Part shown: in pieces, positions 1 to 11,195 of the stretch
How the letters are laid out: each line of letters starts with the position of its first letter
Position numbering within the stretch: the first letter of the stretch is position 1
Origin: Chytridium lagenaria
Taxonomy: Eukaryota > Chytridiomycota > Chytridiomycetes > Chytridiales > Chytridiaceae
Assembly (NCBI GenBank): GCA_025449115.1
Contig: JAHLKC010000100.1
Coordinates: 82,376 to 146,375, forward strand
DNA: 64,000 nt
Direction: 5' to 3'
Translations under genes and position numbers: made by a program
The notes under the pieces: model-generated
What the model saw: the letters and a program-made list of their open reading frames with translations, nothing else
Told to the model about the DNA's origin: nothing
Databases searched by the model: none

Positions 1-4
1 AAAG

Positions 5-293
5 AGAAAAGAGAATTGAAGTCAAGAACAACCCCCAACACTGCCGACAAACAATAAAAGGGATCGAGGTAGAGACCCGTAACCCCATCTCCAAAGAAAG
101 CAAAATGGCAACACAACATGATAGTGCCATGATGACAATGGATTCACGCGTGAGGTTTATCTTTTTATTTTTTGCAAAAACGAAAAGAGAATTGAACGCA
201 AGAACAACAACCCAACACTGCCGACACACGATAAAAGGGATCAGTGTCGAAACCCATAACCCCATCTCCAAAGCAAGCAAAACGGCAACACAA
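5..293. repeat. Imperfect direct duplication, two ~113-bp copies
   Basis: Positions 5-117 and 181-293 are near copies of each other. Both run through the same landmarks: aaaagagaattgaa, cactgccgaca, ataaaagggatc and taaccccatctccaaag, ending in ggcaacacaa. They differ by scattered substitutions and small indels and are separated by about 63 bp. They lie downstream of the aldehyde dehydrogenase gene. No coding function is evident. Confidence 0.8.
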
Positions 294-399
294 AAAAAAG
301 AAGGGGGGGGGGGCACACAAAAAGAGGTGACATATCCAACAACAAAAAACAGTTACGAGATTCGAAAAACGGGGGGACACCATTGTACAACAAAAAAAA

Positions 400-2964
400 T
401 CACCCCCTCGCCACACCAGCAACCCGTCCCCCCAAAAGAAACGCCGCAACAAGGGCAGCGACAAACCCAAAGCGTTTCCCAAGTTTCCATTTCTTGAGGA
501 AAAGGTAGAGAGCGGATGGTGGGATTTCAGGATGACACTGGTGAGAAGTTTGCGACCCGTGGCAGAGGATGAGAATTTGGGGTAACGGACTTCGTTGACG
601 ATTTCCATCTAAATAAAAAAAACAGGTAAGAAATGTGGTGGGGGAGGGGTGGGGGACTTACCCCACTAGGTCTCCACATGGTTGTTCTACGATGGGTAAA
701 GGTCATGAAACCGTTTTGCCGTGATAGGCGCCCATGCCTGAGGGGCCGACACCGCCAAAGGGGAGTTCGGGGACTAAGGGGGAAAGAGTTAGGTGTAAAG
801 AGAAGAAAGGGGGGGGGGGTGGTGTTACCGATCATGTTCATGAGGAGATCATTGACGATAGCGGCGCCAGAGTTGGTGCGATCGAGGATTTTGTTGATGA
901 CTTTTGTGTTATCGGAGAAGATGTAGAGGGCGAGGGGGTGGTCACTGCGAATCGAGGTGAAAGAGAAAGGGGGTAAGTGAGATCAGATTTTTCTCCATGC
1001 TTGTTTTTTGATAAACATAGACAAAAAAGAAGAACGACATACCGCGCGGTGATGATAGCAATAGCCTCCTCTTCATCCTGCACCTCAATCAACGAAATCA
1101 ACGGTCCAAAAAGTTCATCCTCCATGATAGGATCCGCAGTAGAGACACCAGTGACCAAGGTAGGTTCAATGTAAAGATCATCAGCGTCAGCGCGTCCACC
1201 CAAGACAATGTTCGATTTGGGACAAGCCTTTTGACGCTCCAGGATGGTGTTGAGACGGTTGAAATGATGACGGTTGATGACGCGGGAGAAGAGGGGGGAC
1301 TTTTGGGCGTCTGAGCCGTAGAATTCGGTGTAGGCTTTTTTAAAGCCGGAGATGAAACCGGGGACGGCTTTTTTGTGGACGAGGAGGTAGTCGGGGGCGA
1401 TGCAGGTCTAAGAGGTGTTGTGTTAAAGAGACGTGTGTAGGTGAAATGTGGATGCAGCGTGGGGTGTCAAAAGGAGATGCAGCAAGGTAGATATGGAAAA
1501 GAGGCAAAGGTGAACAAAAAAGGTGTGGTTTGTAACAAAAGAAGAGGACTAAGAGGGGCATGGTTCATAGGAAAAGAGGTGAATGTGAAAAAATAAATAC
1601 GAGGAATATGTGAGAAAGATAGATATCCAACATACCTGTCCACTGTTATTCGTCTTTGCCCAAAACACCCTCCTAGCTGCATTCTCAAGGTTCGCGTCCT
1701 CATGCACGTAAACAGGACTCTTTCCTCCAAGTTCCAAAGTGACAGGTGTCAGGTATTTAGCAGCAGCCTTCATGATGATACGTCCCACGACTCCGTTTCC
1801 AGTGTAAAAGATATGATCAAACCTCTGCTCAAGAACAGCCGTGGTCTCGGTGACGCCTCCATTGATGACTTTGACAGCATCGCGGTCGAGGAATTCGGGA
1901 TGATGGCGGTCATGAGGGCCGCAGTGTGGACTGACACTTCGGAGGGCTAGAGGAAGAAAAGTAAGGAATTAGAGGAGGGAACGTTGGGAAAGAAGAAGAT
2001 GCAGTTGGATAGGATAATGTACCTTGATGACGACAGCATTTCCGGCAGCAATGGCGCTAACGAGGGGAAGAATGGTGAGGTGGAAAGGGTAGTTCCAGGG
2101 TCCAATAATGAGGACGACACCAAGGGGTTCATGACGAACTTCGCAACGGTCAGTAGCGTTAAGAGCAGGCTTGGGGGGGTATTCGGTGGCAGTCCAATCA
2201 TCGAGGTTCTCCAAAGCATGAACGATTTCATTGCGAGTGGAGATGATCTCCTGAAGGTAACTGAAGCTGGCATCCTATGAACCAAGGTCAATATTTAACA
2301 AAGAAGAAACACATTAACGATAAAGCTCTTTTTTTGGAAGAATAAAGCATACCTGACGGTGATGGTCCTTGCTGAGCGCGCCAATAATCTCATTCTCCTT
2401 CTTGATGATCATGTTGTTGATAGCGAGGAGTTGCTCTCTACGCCATTTCATTGACTTTGTCTTTTGACTGTCGAAGGCCTTGCGGACTCCCGTGACGATC
2501 TAAAGGGACAAAAGGAGTAAGGGCATAGAAATGATTCATATGGATGGAGCAGTGTCTAGAAAAAGCGATAAACGGCCGTTCTCGTTCATATCTAACATCG
2601 AAAAGGAGAACTCGTGTGTGTGTGCGTGTGTTCATTGAGCGCATCCTTTGACACCCCCGCGTTGTGAGGGTTCGGCATGTCTGTACTGCATGCTGCTCGA
2701 TCCCCCACTCATTTTCCCACATTCATCTGAATGTATATTTTTTTTAGCTTCTCCACCTCTCTCTCTGACACACACGATGCCAACACCCTCGCTCTCTCCC
2801 TCTCCCCTCTGTCTCTCCTCCCAAACTGATGATGATGCAGTCCATCAACAAACAACACATGGATGGATGGATGAATGGATAAATGAATGGATGGATGACT
2901 GAATGAATGAATGTACCTGTGGGATCTCAGCAACATTGGTGAAGGTGAGAGGTGATGAAGCCAT
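400..2964 (-). CDS. Fatty aldehyde dehydrogenase (ALDH class 3 family), 8 exons
   Basis: NAD(P)-dependent oxidation of (fatty) aldehydes to acids, by family. Exons on the minus strand: 2964-2917, 2499-2353, 2274-2023, 1946-1636, 1407-1043, 944-829, 773-662 and 608-400, all with GT..AG introns. The start [16 protein letters not shown] is followed directly by a donor. Visible ALDH motifs are [11 protein letters not shown], the Rossmann region ending in FYTGN, the catalytic glutamate in TLELGGKSP, and the catalytic cysteine in [12 protein letters not shown], created across the exon 4/5 junction. The segments [11 protein letters not shown] and [11 protein letters not shown] follow. The tail contains [15 protein letters not shown], a hydrophobic C-terminal anchor as in microsomal fatty aldehyde dehydrogenases. 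The frame slips by one base near 1898, 713 and 530, while the conserved protein continues on both sides. These are probably sequence errors. The alternative is a young pseudogene. Confidence 0.9.
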
Positions 2965-3472
2965 GAATAATGAATATAGTAATAGTGGTGGTTGCTGCAG
3001 GAATAATAATAATAAATAAAACCCACTTTATATAATATTAATAAATAAATAATAAATAATAAATAAATAGTATTAATAGTGTGGGTGTCACACAAAGACA
3101 TGCGGGATGGAGAACAGTAAGCAAAAACACAGACTAAATTACTTATTACAAAGTTACTAGGTATACTCTGTATGTATTTCTCGCGTGATCATTATTATTT
3201 ATTTATTCATTTATCTATTTATTTATTATTTATTTATTTTTATTTAATATATTTATTTCATCCATTCATTATTATTCTTTATTATACAGGACTATACACA
3301 CTGCACTCTACACCTAACGAACTACTCCTAGAGCAATGATGGTCAATAATGGGTACTATATATCAACGCATTATATTATTTGATTATGATACACACCATA
3401 TATTTGATTATGATACACACCATATATACATTGTATTGTATTGTATTGTATTGATTGGTCTTGTCAAACTAT

Positions 3473-3503
<31 letters not shown>

Positions 3504-3552
3504 TTCATTGAAAAGCTGAATATATAGGACATTGTATATATATATATATACA
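2857..3552. repeat. Microsatellite cluster upstream of and inside the 5' end of the ALDH gene
   Basis: Several simple repeats lie close together. There is an ATGG/ATGA tract at about 2857-2914 inside ALDH intron 1, AAT/AAAT-rich sequence at 3000-3070, and TTTA runs at 3195-3290 and 3471-3506. A TATTG pentamer array sits near 3427-3450 and a TA dinucleotide tract at 3535-3552. No gene is seen between 2965 and 3917. Confidence 0.85.
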
Positions 3553-3917
3553 CCCATGCAGCCAGAGAAAAGCAAGAAAACGAGGACACACAAATGTGTA
3601 AAAGAAAAGAAACCAGTTTAAACGAAAAATAAAAACTTGTTGAAATAGATCCACTTTCAACAACAGAAACAGTGCGAAAAAGAAACGATAAAAAAGAACC
3701 AAACTTTCTCGAAATACCAGAAACAAAAAGAAAAAAAAGGAGTCTCATTGATTACACAATGATAGAAAAGGATTATACCGATTAAGCAGCAGCCACAGCA
3801 ACAGGCGGTGGGTGAGCCACCGTCTCCCAACAACCTCCGCCTCCATTTTCTTCTCCTCCATCATCTCCTCCTCAGCAGCCTTCAACAGCGCCTCCCTTCC
3901 CTCCTCAACAACCTCAT

Positions 3918-5277
3918 TCACTTCAAAGGTGCCGCAACATTCTCCGTCACAGAACTCGGCGCCACCTCTGTTGTCGCCGTCGTCTTGGTGGTGGTGGTCG
4001 CGATAAAGTGCGGGGACGCACGGAAATGGTCAGCCATGTCAGTGTGGAACTTTGTGTAGGCTTCGAAAAACAGGGCGTGGCCTTTGGCTGGGTAGACGAT
4101 CAGTTTACCGCCAGTGTGTTTGGCAATGTGGTCAGAGTTTTTGGGGCGGATGAGCTGGATATAAAAAAAAAAATTGTTAAAAAGATTCGTCGATAAAGAT
4201 ATTGGTAATCAAGACACTCACGGGATCATCGGTTCCAGTGACGATCAAAATATTCCCTCCATCGCCTTCCCCAACTCCCTCAACCTCTCCTTTGAGACAT
4301 AATGCGAATTAATCGCCATAATCTGCGCCTTCCTCCCCGCCTCTGTCTGCGTTGGCTTTGTGTTCCCATGCCTCGTCAACATATCCGCAACAGCATCCAG
4401 GTTGGTCTTATAATCCTCAAGCGACTTGATCTCAATATCAGGGTGAGTGGAGACGTCACCAACAATTTGGCGTTGAAAGATACGGACTTCTTCTTCGTTG
4501 GGGCGGAGGGCGAGCCAAGTGGGCGAGAAGATGAGTTGGACGAGAAGACGGACACGCTCAGAGTCGGGGATTTTCCCTTTTTTGAAGAGAATGTTGAGGA
4601 GGGAGAAGGCGGATTTGAGGGGCGGGATGGTTCTTCCGGCGTGAGTTGAGATGAAACAGACTTTTGCAAAAGTGTCTTTGGGGGCAAGGAGCGCCAACTC
4701 GAGCGAGATCATGCCACCTATTCAAACGAGATTAGCAAAAATAACAAAAAGACTCCAAGAACACAGAGATACGAAAAAGATATATCTTTTTAACGTCTTG
4801 ACAACAACGTATAGGTACTAAAAAACCTCATAAGCATTCGACCAAATAACCGTACTCACCCATAGAAACACCCGCCAAAAACACATTCTTAGTCCACCCC
4901 AAATGCCTCAACAAATCCATCGCATCCAACGCCATATCCTTCACCTTAAATCCATTGCTCAACGTCTCCGAGTCCCCAACACATCGATTATCAAAGATGC
5001 AAATCTCATATTCATCCTCTACTTCCTCCGTCGTGCGATATCCCGGTAAGAAAAAGTTAATGGTGGCTTCCCATGAGACGCAGTTGGATGATAAACCTGG
5101 TTGAGGGGGGTGAGTCTGAATGATGGTGTGAGAGGGTGATTTACCTGTTACGAGGAGCATCTTGTTCTTGCCTGTACCGTGAAGCTCGTAATACAGCTGA
5201 GGTTCACCGGGTTGCTTTGTCTTGAAGTTGCTAATGGTGTGAGGAGCATAGCGATGGATATCTTGTATGGAGGGCAT
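3918..5277 (-). CDS. Alpha/beta hydrolase fold protein, 4 exons
   Basis: Exons on the minus strand: 5277-5145, 5096-4860, 4717-4222 and 4154-3918. The start MPSIQDIHRYAPHTISNF leads into strand LYYELHGTGKNKMLLVTG. The nucleophile elbow is AGVSMGGM (GxSxG), split by intron 2 right after SMG. The oxyanion region is preceded by CIFDNRCVGDS. After a long cap region the acid strand reads ILIVTGTDDP, then a histidine follows in PAKGHALFFEAY. So Ser, Asp and His candidates are all present in order, at about 365 residues. The C-terminus is a low-complexity Thr-rich tail. One base is missing near 4255 (GGGAAT context) between the cap and the acid strand. The substrate cannot be told from sequence. It resembles general hydrolase/esterase members of the AB_hydrolase_1 family. 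Confidence 0.85.
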
Positions 5278-7501
5278 CGTTGGAGAGATGGTGAGGAGGT
5301 GAGACGGAAAAGTAACTACAGAAAGGGGTGTTACTGTTTGTTGCACAGCAATACAAGTGTCGTCACGTCTTTGATTTTGCCGATGAGGAAAATGTCTTTT
5401 TTTCACAAATCAATTTGGGTTTTTGCCGAAACTGGTTGGTTAAAGGTTAAAGCCCTGAAAAGACAGGGTGGGTCTAACACTGATAAGTGGGGCCTAACAC
5501 ACCCATCATCCATGTCCCATGAAACAAGTACGTCACAACTATACTCATGAAATTTGCTAGCACGAGTAACAGCCTATGTCTATCTAAAGCGAATTGAAAA
5601 AGATGAAGGAGCAGGATCATCAATACCAGAAAAGAAAAAGGACACAAAGAAAAAAGCTTACAAACATTCACATACAACAACGAATCTCGCTCGCTCCAAC
5701 GCGTGGCATGTACAGGCAATCACAGCGTGAGATATGCAACCAGCACATCGCGTTCAATGCAATTGTGTTTCGACGACCATGAAAGACACCTTCAAAGGCA
5801 ATTCATTATGACAAAAAAGATACGAGCAATCAATCCCTACTCGTTTTTATGAAAAAGTAGTTGTATTCACGCGAATTCAAGAGCTTTCAACATAATCTTC
5901 GACCTTGAAATCTTAAAGGACCTACATTATGTGAAAAAAAAAGTACGGCATTATGCGTACGAGTTTATTTCTTGATATGTATGCTATGTCTTGTAAGAAT
6001 CTGCGCATAGCATTTCACCAAGCGAAAAAAAACAAAAATAAATAAATGCATCAAGGAAACTAGTAATAACCCCTCCACAATTAAATACAATAACTCCACG
6101 TGCACGCAGTACATCGATTACTAAAATAATTGAGCAATTAATTCAAAGAAGAATGAAACGAGTTCAACCCATCCCAATATTCTTTATTACCACACAGGTT
6201 GCATCATAATGGTGATAATCATATACCTAAATTTAGTAATACATTGGAACATCACCAATGCACTTCTTTGATCCATCCCAAAACTCATCGACTCCCCCCG
6301 TCCTAAGCCTTTTCCATCTGCCCAAGTGTACCCCCCATCCCGTCTTTTTCGGTGTGATTCAGGAAACCTTCTTGAAGCTTCTTCCGCTGAACGGTGCCGC
6401 GTACTTTGGGGTAGTAAAACATAAAAGAAATCTATAACGACGATGGTGGGAAATATTAAAGAGAAATCATTAAACTCGTAGTGGTTGTCGCGGACCTGAA
6501 ACATCGCTACATTCCTTCTCCATTCAGCATCCATTTGTTTTGATCCATACAGAACCCCGTTGTCTATTGTTGCTCATTGCATCAAAACCTTGCATGGTCA
6601 CATATTAATGCATCTACGAAATCCATCACGGCAGTCAAAATGAATGAATTCACATCGCCTATTATCGCCAATGCCAGATTACACCACTAGTACGGGCATC
6701 ACTGGACTAATTCCATTATGTTATGCCACTGGGACCACCACCTACTGCGGAGTCCGTCTCAACATAAGTCTCAATGGAGTTCCACGATCACCGTCGCATA
6801 GCCCCAACTCATCCTGAAATGCTGATCCCTCCCTCTTTATGTCCCAAGGCAATTCCAAGGGTTTATCATATTGTATGCTATGCTTTTTAACGCGTTCGTT
6901 GTCGATACAGAAAGTTGAGGGATGGATAAAGTAGTTAAGGCCTTGAGAGGCGATTAACAGTTAATGTGTCTGTCGTCTTGAAACGTCAATTTGAGTGACG
7001 AGGACGAGATGACCGATTCGCATCTGAATGATTGAGGGATAAACTCCCTGGCGGCACGAAGTGTTTGGAGGATTTGGTCATAGCCTTGGATTGAAGCTCT
7101 ATGATACTAGGGTTTGGTCGACTCCTTTAATCCGCAACTGTCTTTATTCAAAGCTTGATGGCAAAGCCTATCAATACGGCTTTGGAAGTAGTAGCGGATA
7201 ATCACTTTAAAATGATACATCAGGTTTAAGTTTGAGAGATAGTTGATCTTTAGGCTGCAGGTAGAGCCGAGGTCCGTTTTATGAAAGAGTCGTCTCTAAA
7301 ATTTCTTTCCCAATACTGCATATAACAAATACTTGAATAGAGCGAGTAGGATTCATATTTCATCCCAAATAATCCTCCTGTAAGTCTGCATTTCCTACGC
7401 CATGCGTGGCATAAACCCCTTGCTCCGCCGCTCATCGTTAGGATCCAAGCACGACTCCTAGCAAAAGAAAAATTCAACGAAAAAATTCCAAACGAACCGA
7501 A
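5278..7501. other. Gene-poor interval
   Basis: About 2.2 kb between the divergent hydrolase and PLK4 genes. Only short, unconserved ORFs are present, the longest a 115-codon minus-strand frame at 6187-6534 with no recognisable domain. I see no tRNA, no transposon ends and no clear repeat. It should hold the promoters of both flanking genes. Confidence 0.5.
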
Positions 7502-10500
7502 ATGTCCGGTCTCCGCAGGAGAGGCCCATCTCCTCCATCAACCACAACAACGACGACGACAACAACAAGCATCACAACGCATGTCGGCGGAGGGAGTCTA
7601 GCATCATCAGGAGTCCATGCGACTTCCGTGAAGGCAGGAGCAGGAGGACACGGCCCAAAGATGCGGCCATTTTTAACATCCATCAAGGCAAGCTCTCCAT
7701 CCATCTATCCATCAACCATCCATCCATCCCGCGGTTTTTCATCTAACTCTATTCTCTTTTGTTCAAATGGGATCTATTTGGGATCATTGACTGTGTATAC
7801 GATGATGGACGTTGTTTGAATTGGTGAATAACAGGATTATGAGCTTGGGGAGATGCTCGGAAGGGGAGGCTTTGCTTTCGTTTTCAAGGCTTCGGGTAAA
7901 CTAGGAACGCCCTGAGGTTCATCAGAATGTTGCTATTAAGATAGTAAGTTTTGTGTTCTGACATACATCCATTTGCTATTTTCAGTCTTATTTCGTTTTT
8001 TTACCCATCCATATTAACTTTTGGAAAAACAAAAACAGATTGATAAGCGCATGATGAAAGCAAACAATGAATCCCGGAAGGTCGCTAGTGAAGTCGACAT
8101 TCATTTTCACCTACACCACCCTTCCATTCTCGAACTCCTTACCTTTTTCGAGGACGATGATAACGTCTACCTCGTCATGGAGCTCTGTGCGCAGGGTGAA
8201 TTTACCAATATATTCAGGCCAACCATCGTCCACTGTCGGAGCCTGAAGCTAGGAGAGTTTTGGAGCAGGTGGTAAAGGGATTAGAGTATCTGCATGAACG
8301 CAAGATTATGCACAGAGATTTAAAGCTTTCGAATATCTTGTTGACAGAGGATTTTGATGTGGTGGGTCTTTTCTCCATTTTGGCTTCTTGGGGATGGTTT
8401 CCTTTAGTCTAGCCGCGACGTTTGAAGCCTTTGTTTTGACCAAACTATAGAAAATTGCCGACTTTGGACTTGCTTGCAGGCTAAACGATAACGCTGGAGA
8501 GCAGAGAACGATGTGTGGGACGCCAAACTATATATCACCGTGCGTTTGATTTTGGTGTTTGTTGGTTTGGGATATGCGATTGAATTAAATTATAGAGAAG
8601 TCATTATGCGGCATTCGTACGGTCCTGCAACAGATGTTTGGTCTTTGGGATGCATGTTTTACACGGTTTTGATAGGAAGACCGCCTTTTGATGTAAGTGT
8701 AGAAGGGTTCATTTATTTGAGAACTTTTTTTAGTGACTTCATGTTGCTAACTTTGTGCAAAATCTGATTCTGATCGACAGAGCAATGTCGTCAAAAGCAC
8801 ATTGAACAAGGTTCTTTCGGCTGACTTTGAGCTTCCTGACTACATATCCCCTATTGCAAAAGACTTGATTCAAAAACTTTTGACAAAGGTATATATTTCT
8901 TGTATATACCTTGCTAATTTTCCCGTTACAGGAACAGAAGAAACGCATCCCGCTTTCTGATGTACTCCGACACCCTTGGTTTTCTCCATCTCTTCCTCGT
9001 CAACGCCTTTCCTCTCTTAATTCCTCCGTATCTAATACCACGCCCTCAAACCATGCAACCACATCCGTGGCTATCCTTTCTGACACAAACACTATACCGA
9101 CACCGTCAGAAAAGCGGTCTGCCCGTTGCAACATGGGAATCGAACTGCTTCTGGTGGCGACGCCGTGGATGAGGGAGATAGACCGCAAAGTTTTTCAACA
9201 CAGAGATTAAAGCCTTTGAGACAGGTGACAAAGCATGGACCGATTTCGATATTATCAGATGGGAGTGTTGAAATGGAATTTGAGGGTGGGAAAAGAATGG
9301 GAGAGGGAGTGGAGAGGTTAAGGATATCAGGAGATGCAGAAACGGTAGGCAATTCCCTTTTTTCCATCGTTCCTAATTGGCTAATGACTCAAATTTCTCA
9401 TGTAAGGTGTCTGTTTTTCACCGCACATTGAAAAAGGATGATGAGGAGTCTCGAACTGGTAGTGATTCTAGTTTATTTGCTCTGGCCGCAAAGTATGATA
9501 GGGCATCTCTTCCAAGGATATATTGGAAACGCTTTAAATATGCAAAAAGATTCATTGAGCTTGTTAGGACCAAGACGCCAAAGGTTAGTTTTTATAGAAA
9601 AACTCTGATATAGAATATGAGTATTCACTATTGATTTTAGATTATTTTCTACTCACCACAGGCCAAATGCATTTTGATGGAAAATGGACCCCTTGCTGAT
9701 TTTGAGATGGCATTTTACAATGGGATCCGGATTCGCCATTCAAACTCAAAGCGTATCCTTGAAATTGCCGTTCCTAAAACCCTTAATTTCGATTCAAACA
9801 CCAACTCTGCACTGCCACAACAAGCGACAAGAGACCGCTCACCACCATCATCCGATTGTGAGATTCACCGTTTCGACATCTCCCGCCCCGAACGCATCGC
9901 CATTCCCTCTCACCTCCTCTCTGTCTTTCGGCACGTCCAGGAATGCCTCCGCCAATGTCTAGACGTTGAAGCCTCCATCTCTGAAACATCCACACAGCCA
10001 TTCCCGATCATACTAAAATCTTCCAACGCTGCTGCAGACCATGTTTCTGACTCTGTTGATGCAGACATGTTTGGAAAGAGTGGTTGGGTGTTGGGGTCGG
10101 AAGTTTCTGCGTCTGCGCCGAGGTATGGTGGGAGTGTGGTGTCTGGGTTTCGTCTATTGCGCCTAACAGAAACGCGTCACGTGTACTCCCCGACTCCATG
10201 GGGAGGCTGCGCCTCGTTCTGTTTCTATGCCGACGCTTTTGGACATTCCACCCACATCTCCTACACGACATGGCGATGACGTTGTTGTTCCTGTGAATCA
10301 TACCTTTGCGACGCATGCTGGGGTTCCACGACTGTTGTTGCGTCATCAGCGCATGGACGGAGCGTTGCGTCTTATACTAAGAATGGGAAGGAGAATGTCT
10401 GCGCGTTCACAAAGGAAGAACCTGTGTTTAGTTTTTTGTCGGGGGTTGGGTGGATGATGAGACAGTGTGATGGGAGGTTTGCGATTTTGTTTTTGGATGG

Positions 10501-10838
10501 GGTTAAGGTTGTGCTGGATTCGAGGCGGCAGAGGGTAGAGATTGTTGTGGAGGAGGGGAGGGTGGAGATTCTGGGAAAGTGATGAGGTTGGTAGTTTATC
10601 TTTTTTTTGCTTTTTTGGGGTTTCCTGCTTTATTTACATGACTAACGCATTCTTTTAAAACTTTGTGTCTAGTTATGTCATTGATAAGTCTCTTCCGTCA
10701 TCCGTCAAAACGAGACTTGCGTATTTTCCTAAATTTTTAAAGAAAGGATCCCGAAGTCCTGATCAGCACAAACCTACGAAGCCATCCGGTACACCTGTGT
10801 CGTCATCGGGGAATTCTTTTATTCCGCATGCGGCCTAA
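7502..10838 (+). CDS. PLK4: Polo-like kinase 4 (PLK4/SAK), centriole-duplication kinase
   Basis: Serine/threonine kinase that triggers centriole assembly in animals. A Ser/Thr-rich leader of about 60 residues precedes the kinase domain. The domain shows glycine loop [15 protein letters not shown], lysine in [19 protein letters not shown], catalytic loop [14 protein letters not shown], activation segment [12 protein letters not shown], and [18 protein letters not shown]. The last stretch is almost the same as animal PLK4. Downstream comes a cryptic polo box ([12 protein letters not shown], then [24 protein letters not shown]), a second one ([25 protein letters not shown]), and a C-terminal polo box with [20 protein letters not shown]. 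The last exon encodes [18 protein letters not shown] and ends at TAA 10836. Exon 1 ends at 7687 with a likely GC donor. Frame slips occur near 7911, 8201, 9130 and 10270-10330. Confidence 0.9.
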
Positions 10839-11195
10839 GAAGCAGTATTAATCGCTTATGGGATTACTATGCTGTTTTCGAGTTCGCCGCTGTTTGTTTT
10901 TCTTTTTCGTTTCTTTGTTTTTTTTATGTTGTCAAATACTTGGTTAGATTTAATTTATGTAGTATTTTTTTTGTGAAGGCGTTGATTTTCTTGATACCAC
11001 TTTTGGGTTTCGTAAATATATTTGACCTTACCGTTTTATGAAAGCTTTTAGCGCCCAAGCTACCGCCCATATCGACGTAGCCTTTCAAATAAGCAAATCT
11101 TATCTTGAGGCAAAAGTAAATTAACATGGAAAAGATAAATTAATGAGCGAGGCACTTGTCGCTCTTCCTATCCGGAGTGAAAAAAATATATTTAC
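10839..11195. other. Convergent intergenic spacer
   Basis: AT-rich spacer between the 3' ends of PLK4 (+) and the UBP14-like gene (-). It should carry both 3' UTRs and poly(A) sites. No gene is seen. Confidence 0.5.

Noticed and set aside
400..2964. Aldehyde dehydrogenase as a pseudogene
   Set aside because: Three one-base slips, but intact splice sites, catalytic residues and flanking conservation, and the same type of slip occurs in most other conserved genes here.
6187..6534. 115-codon minus-strand ORF in the gene-poor interval
   Set aside because: No recognisable motif or splice context.
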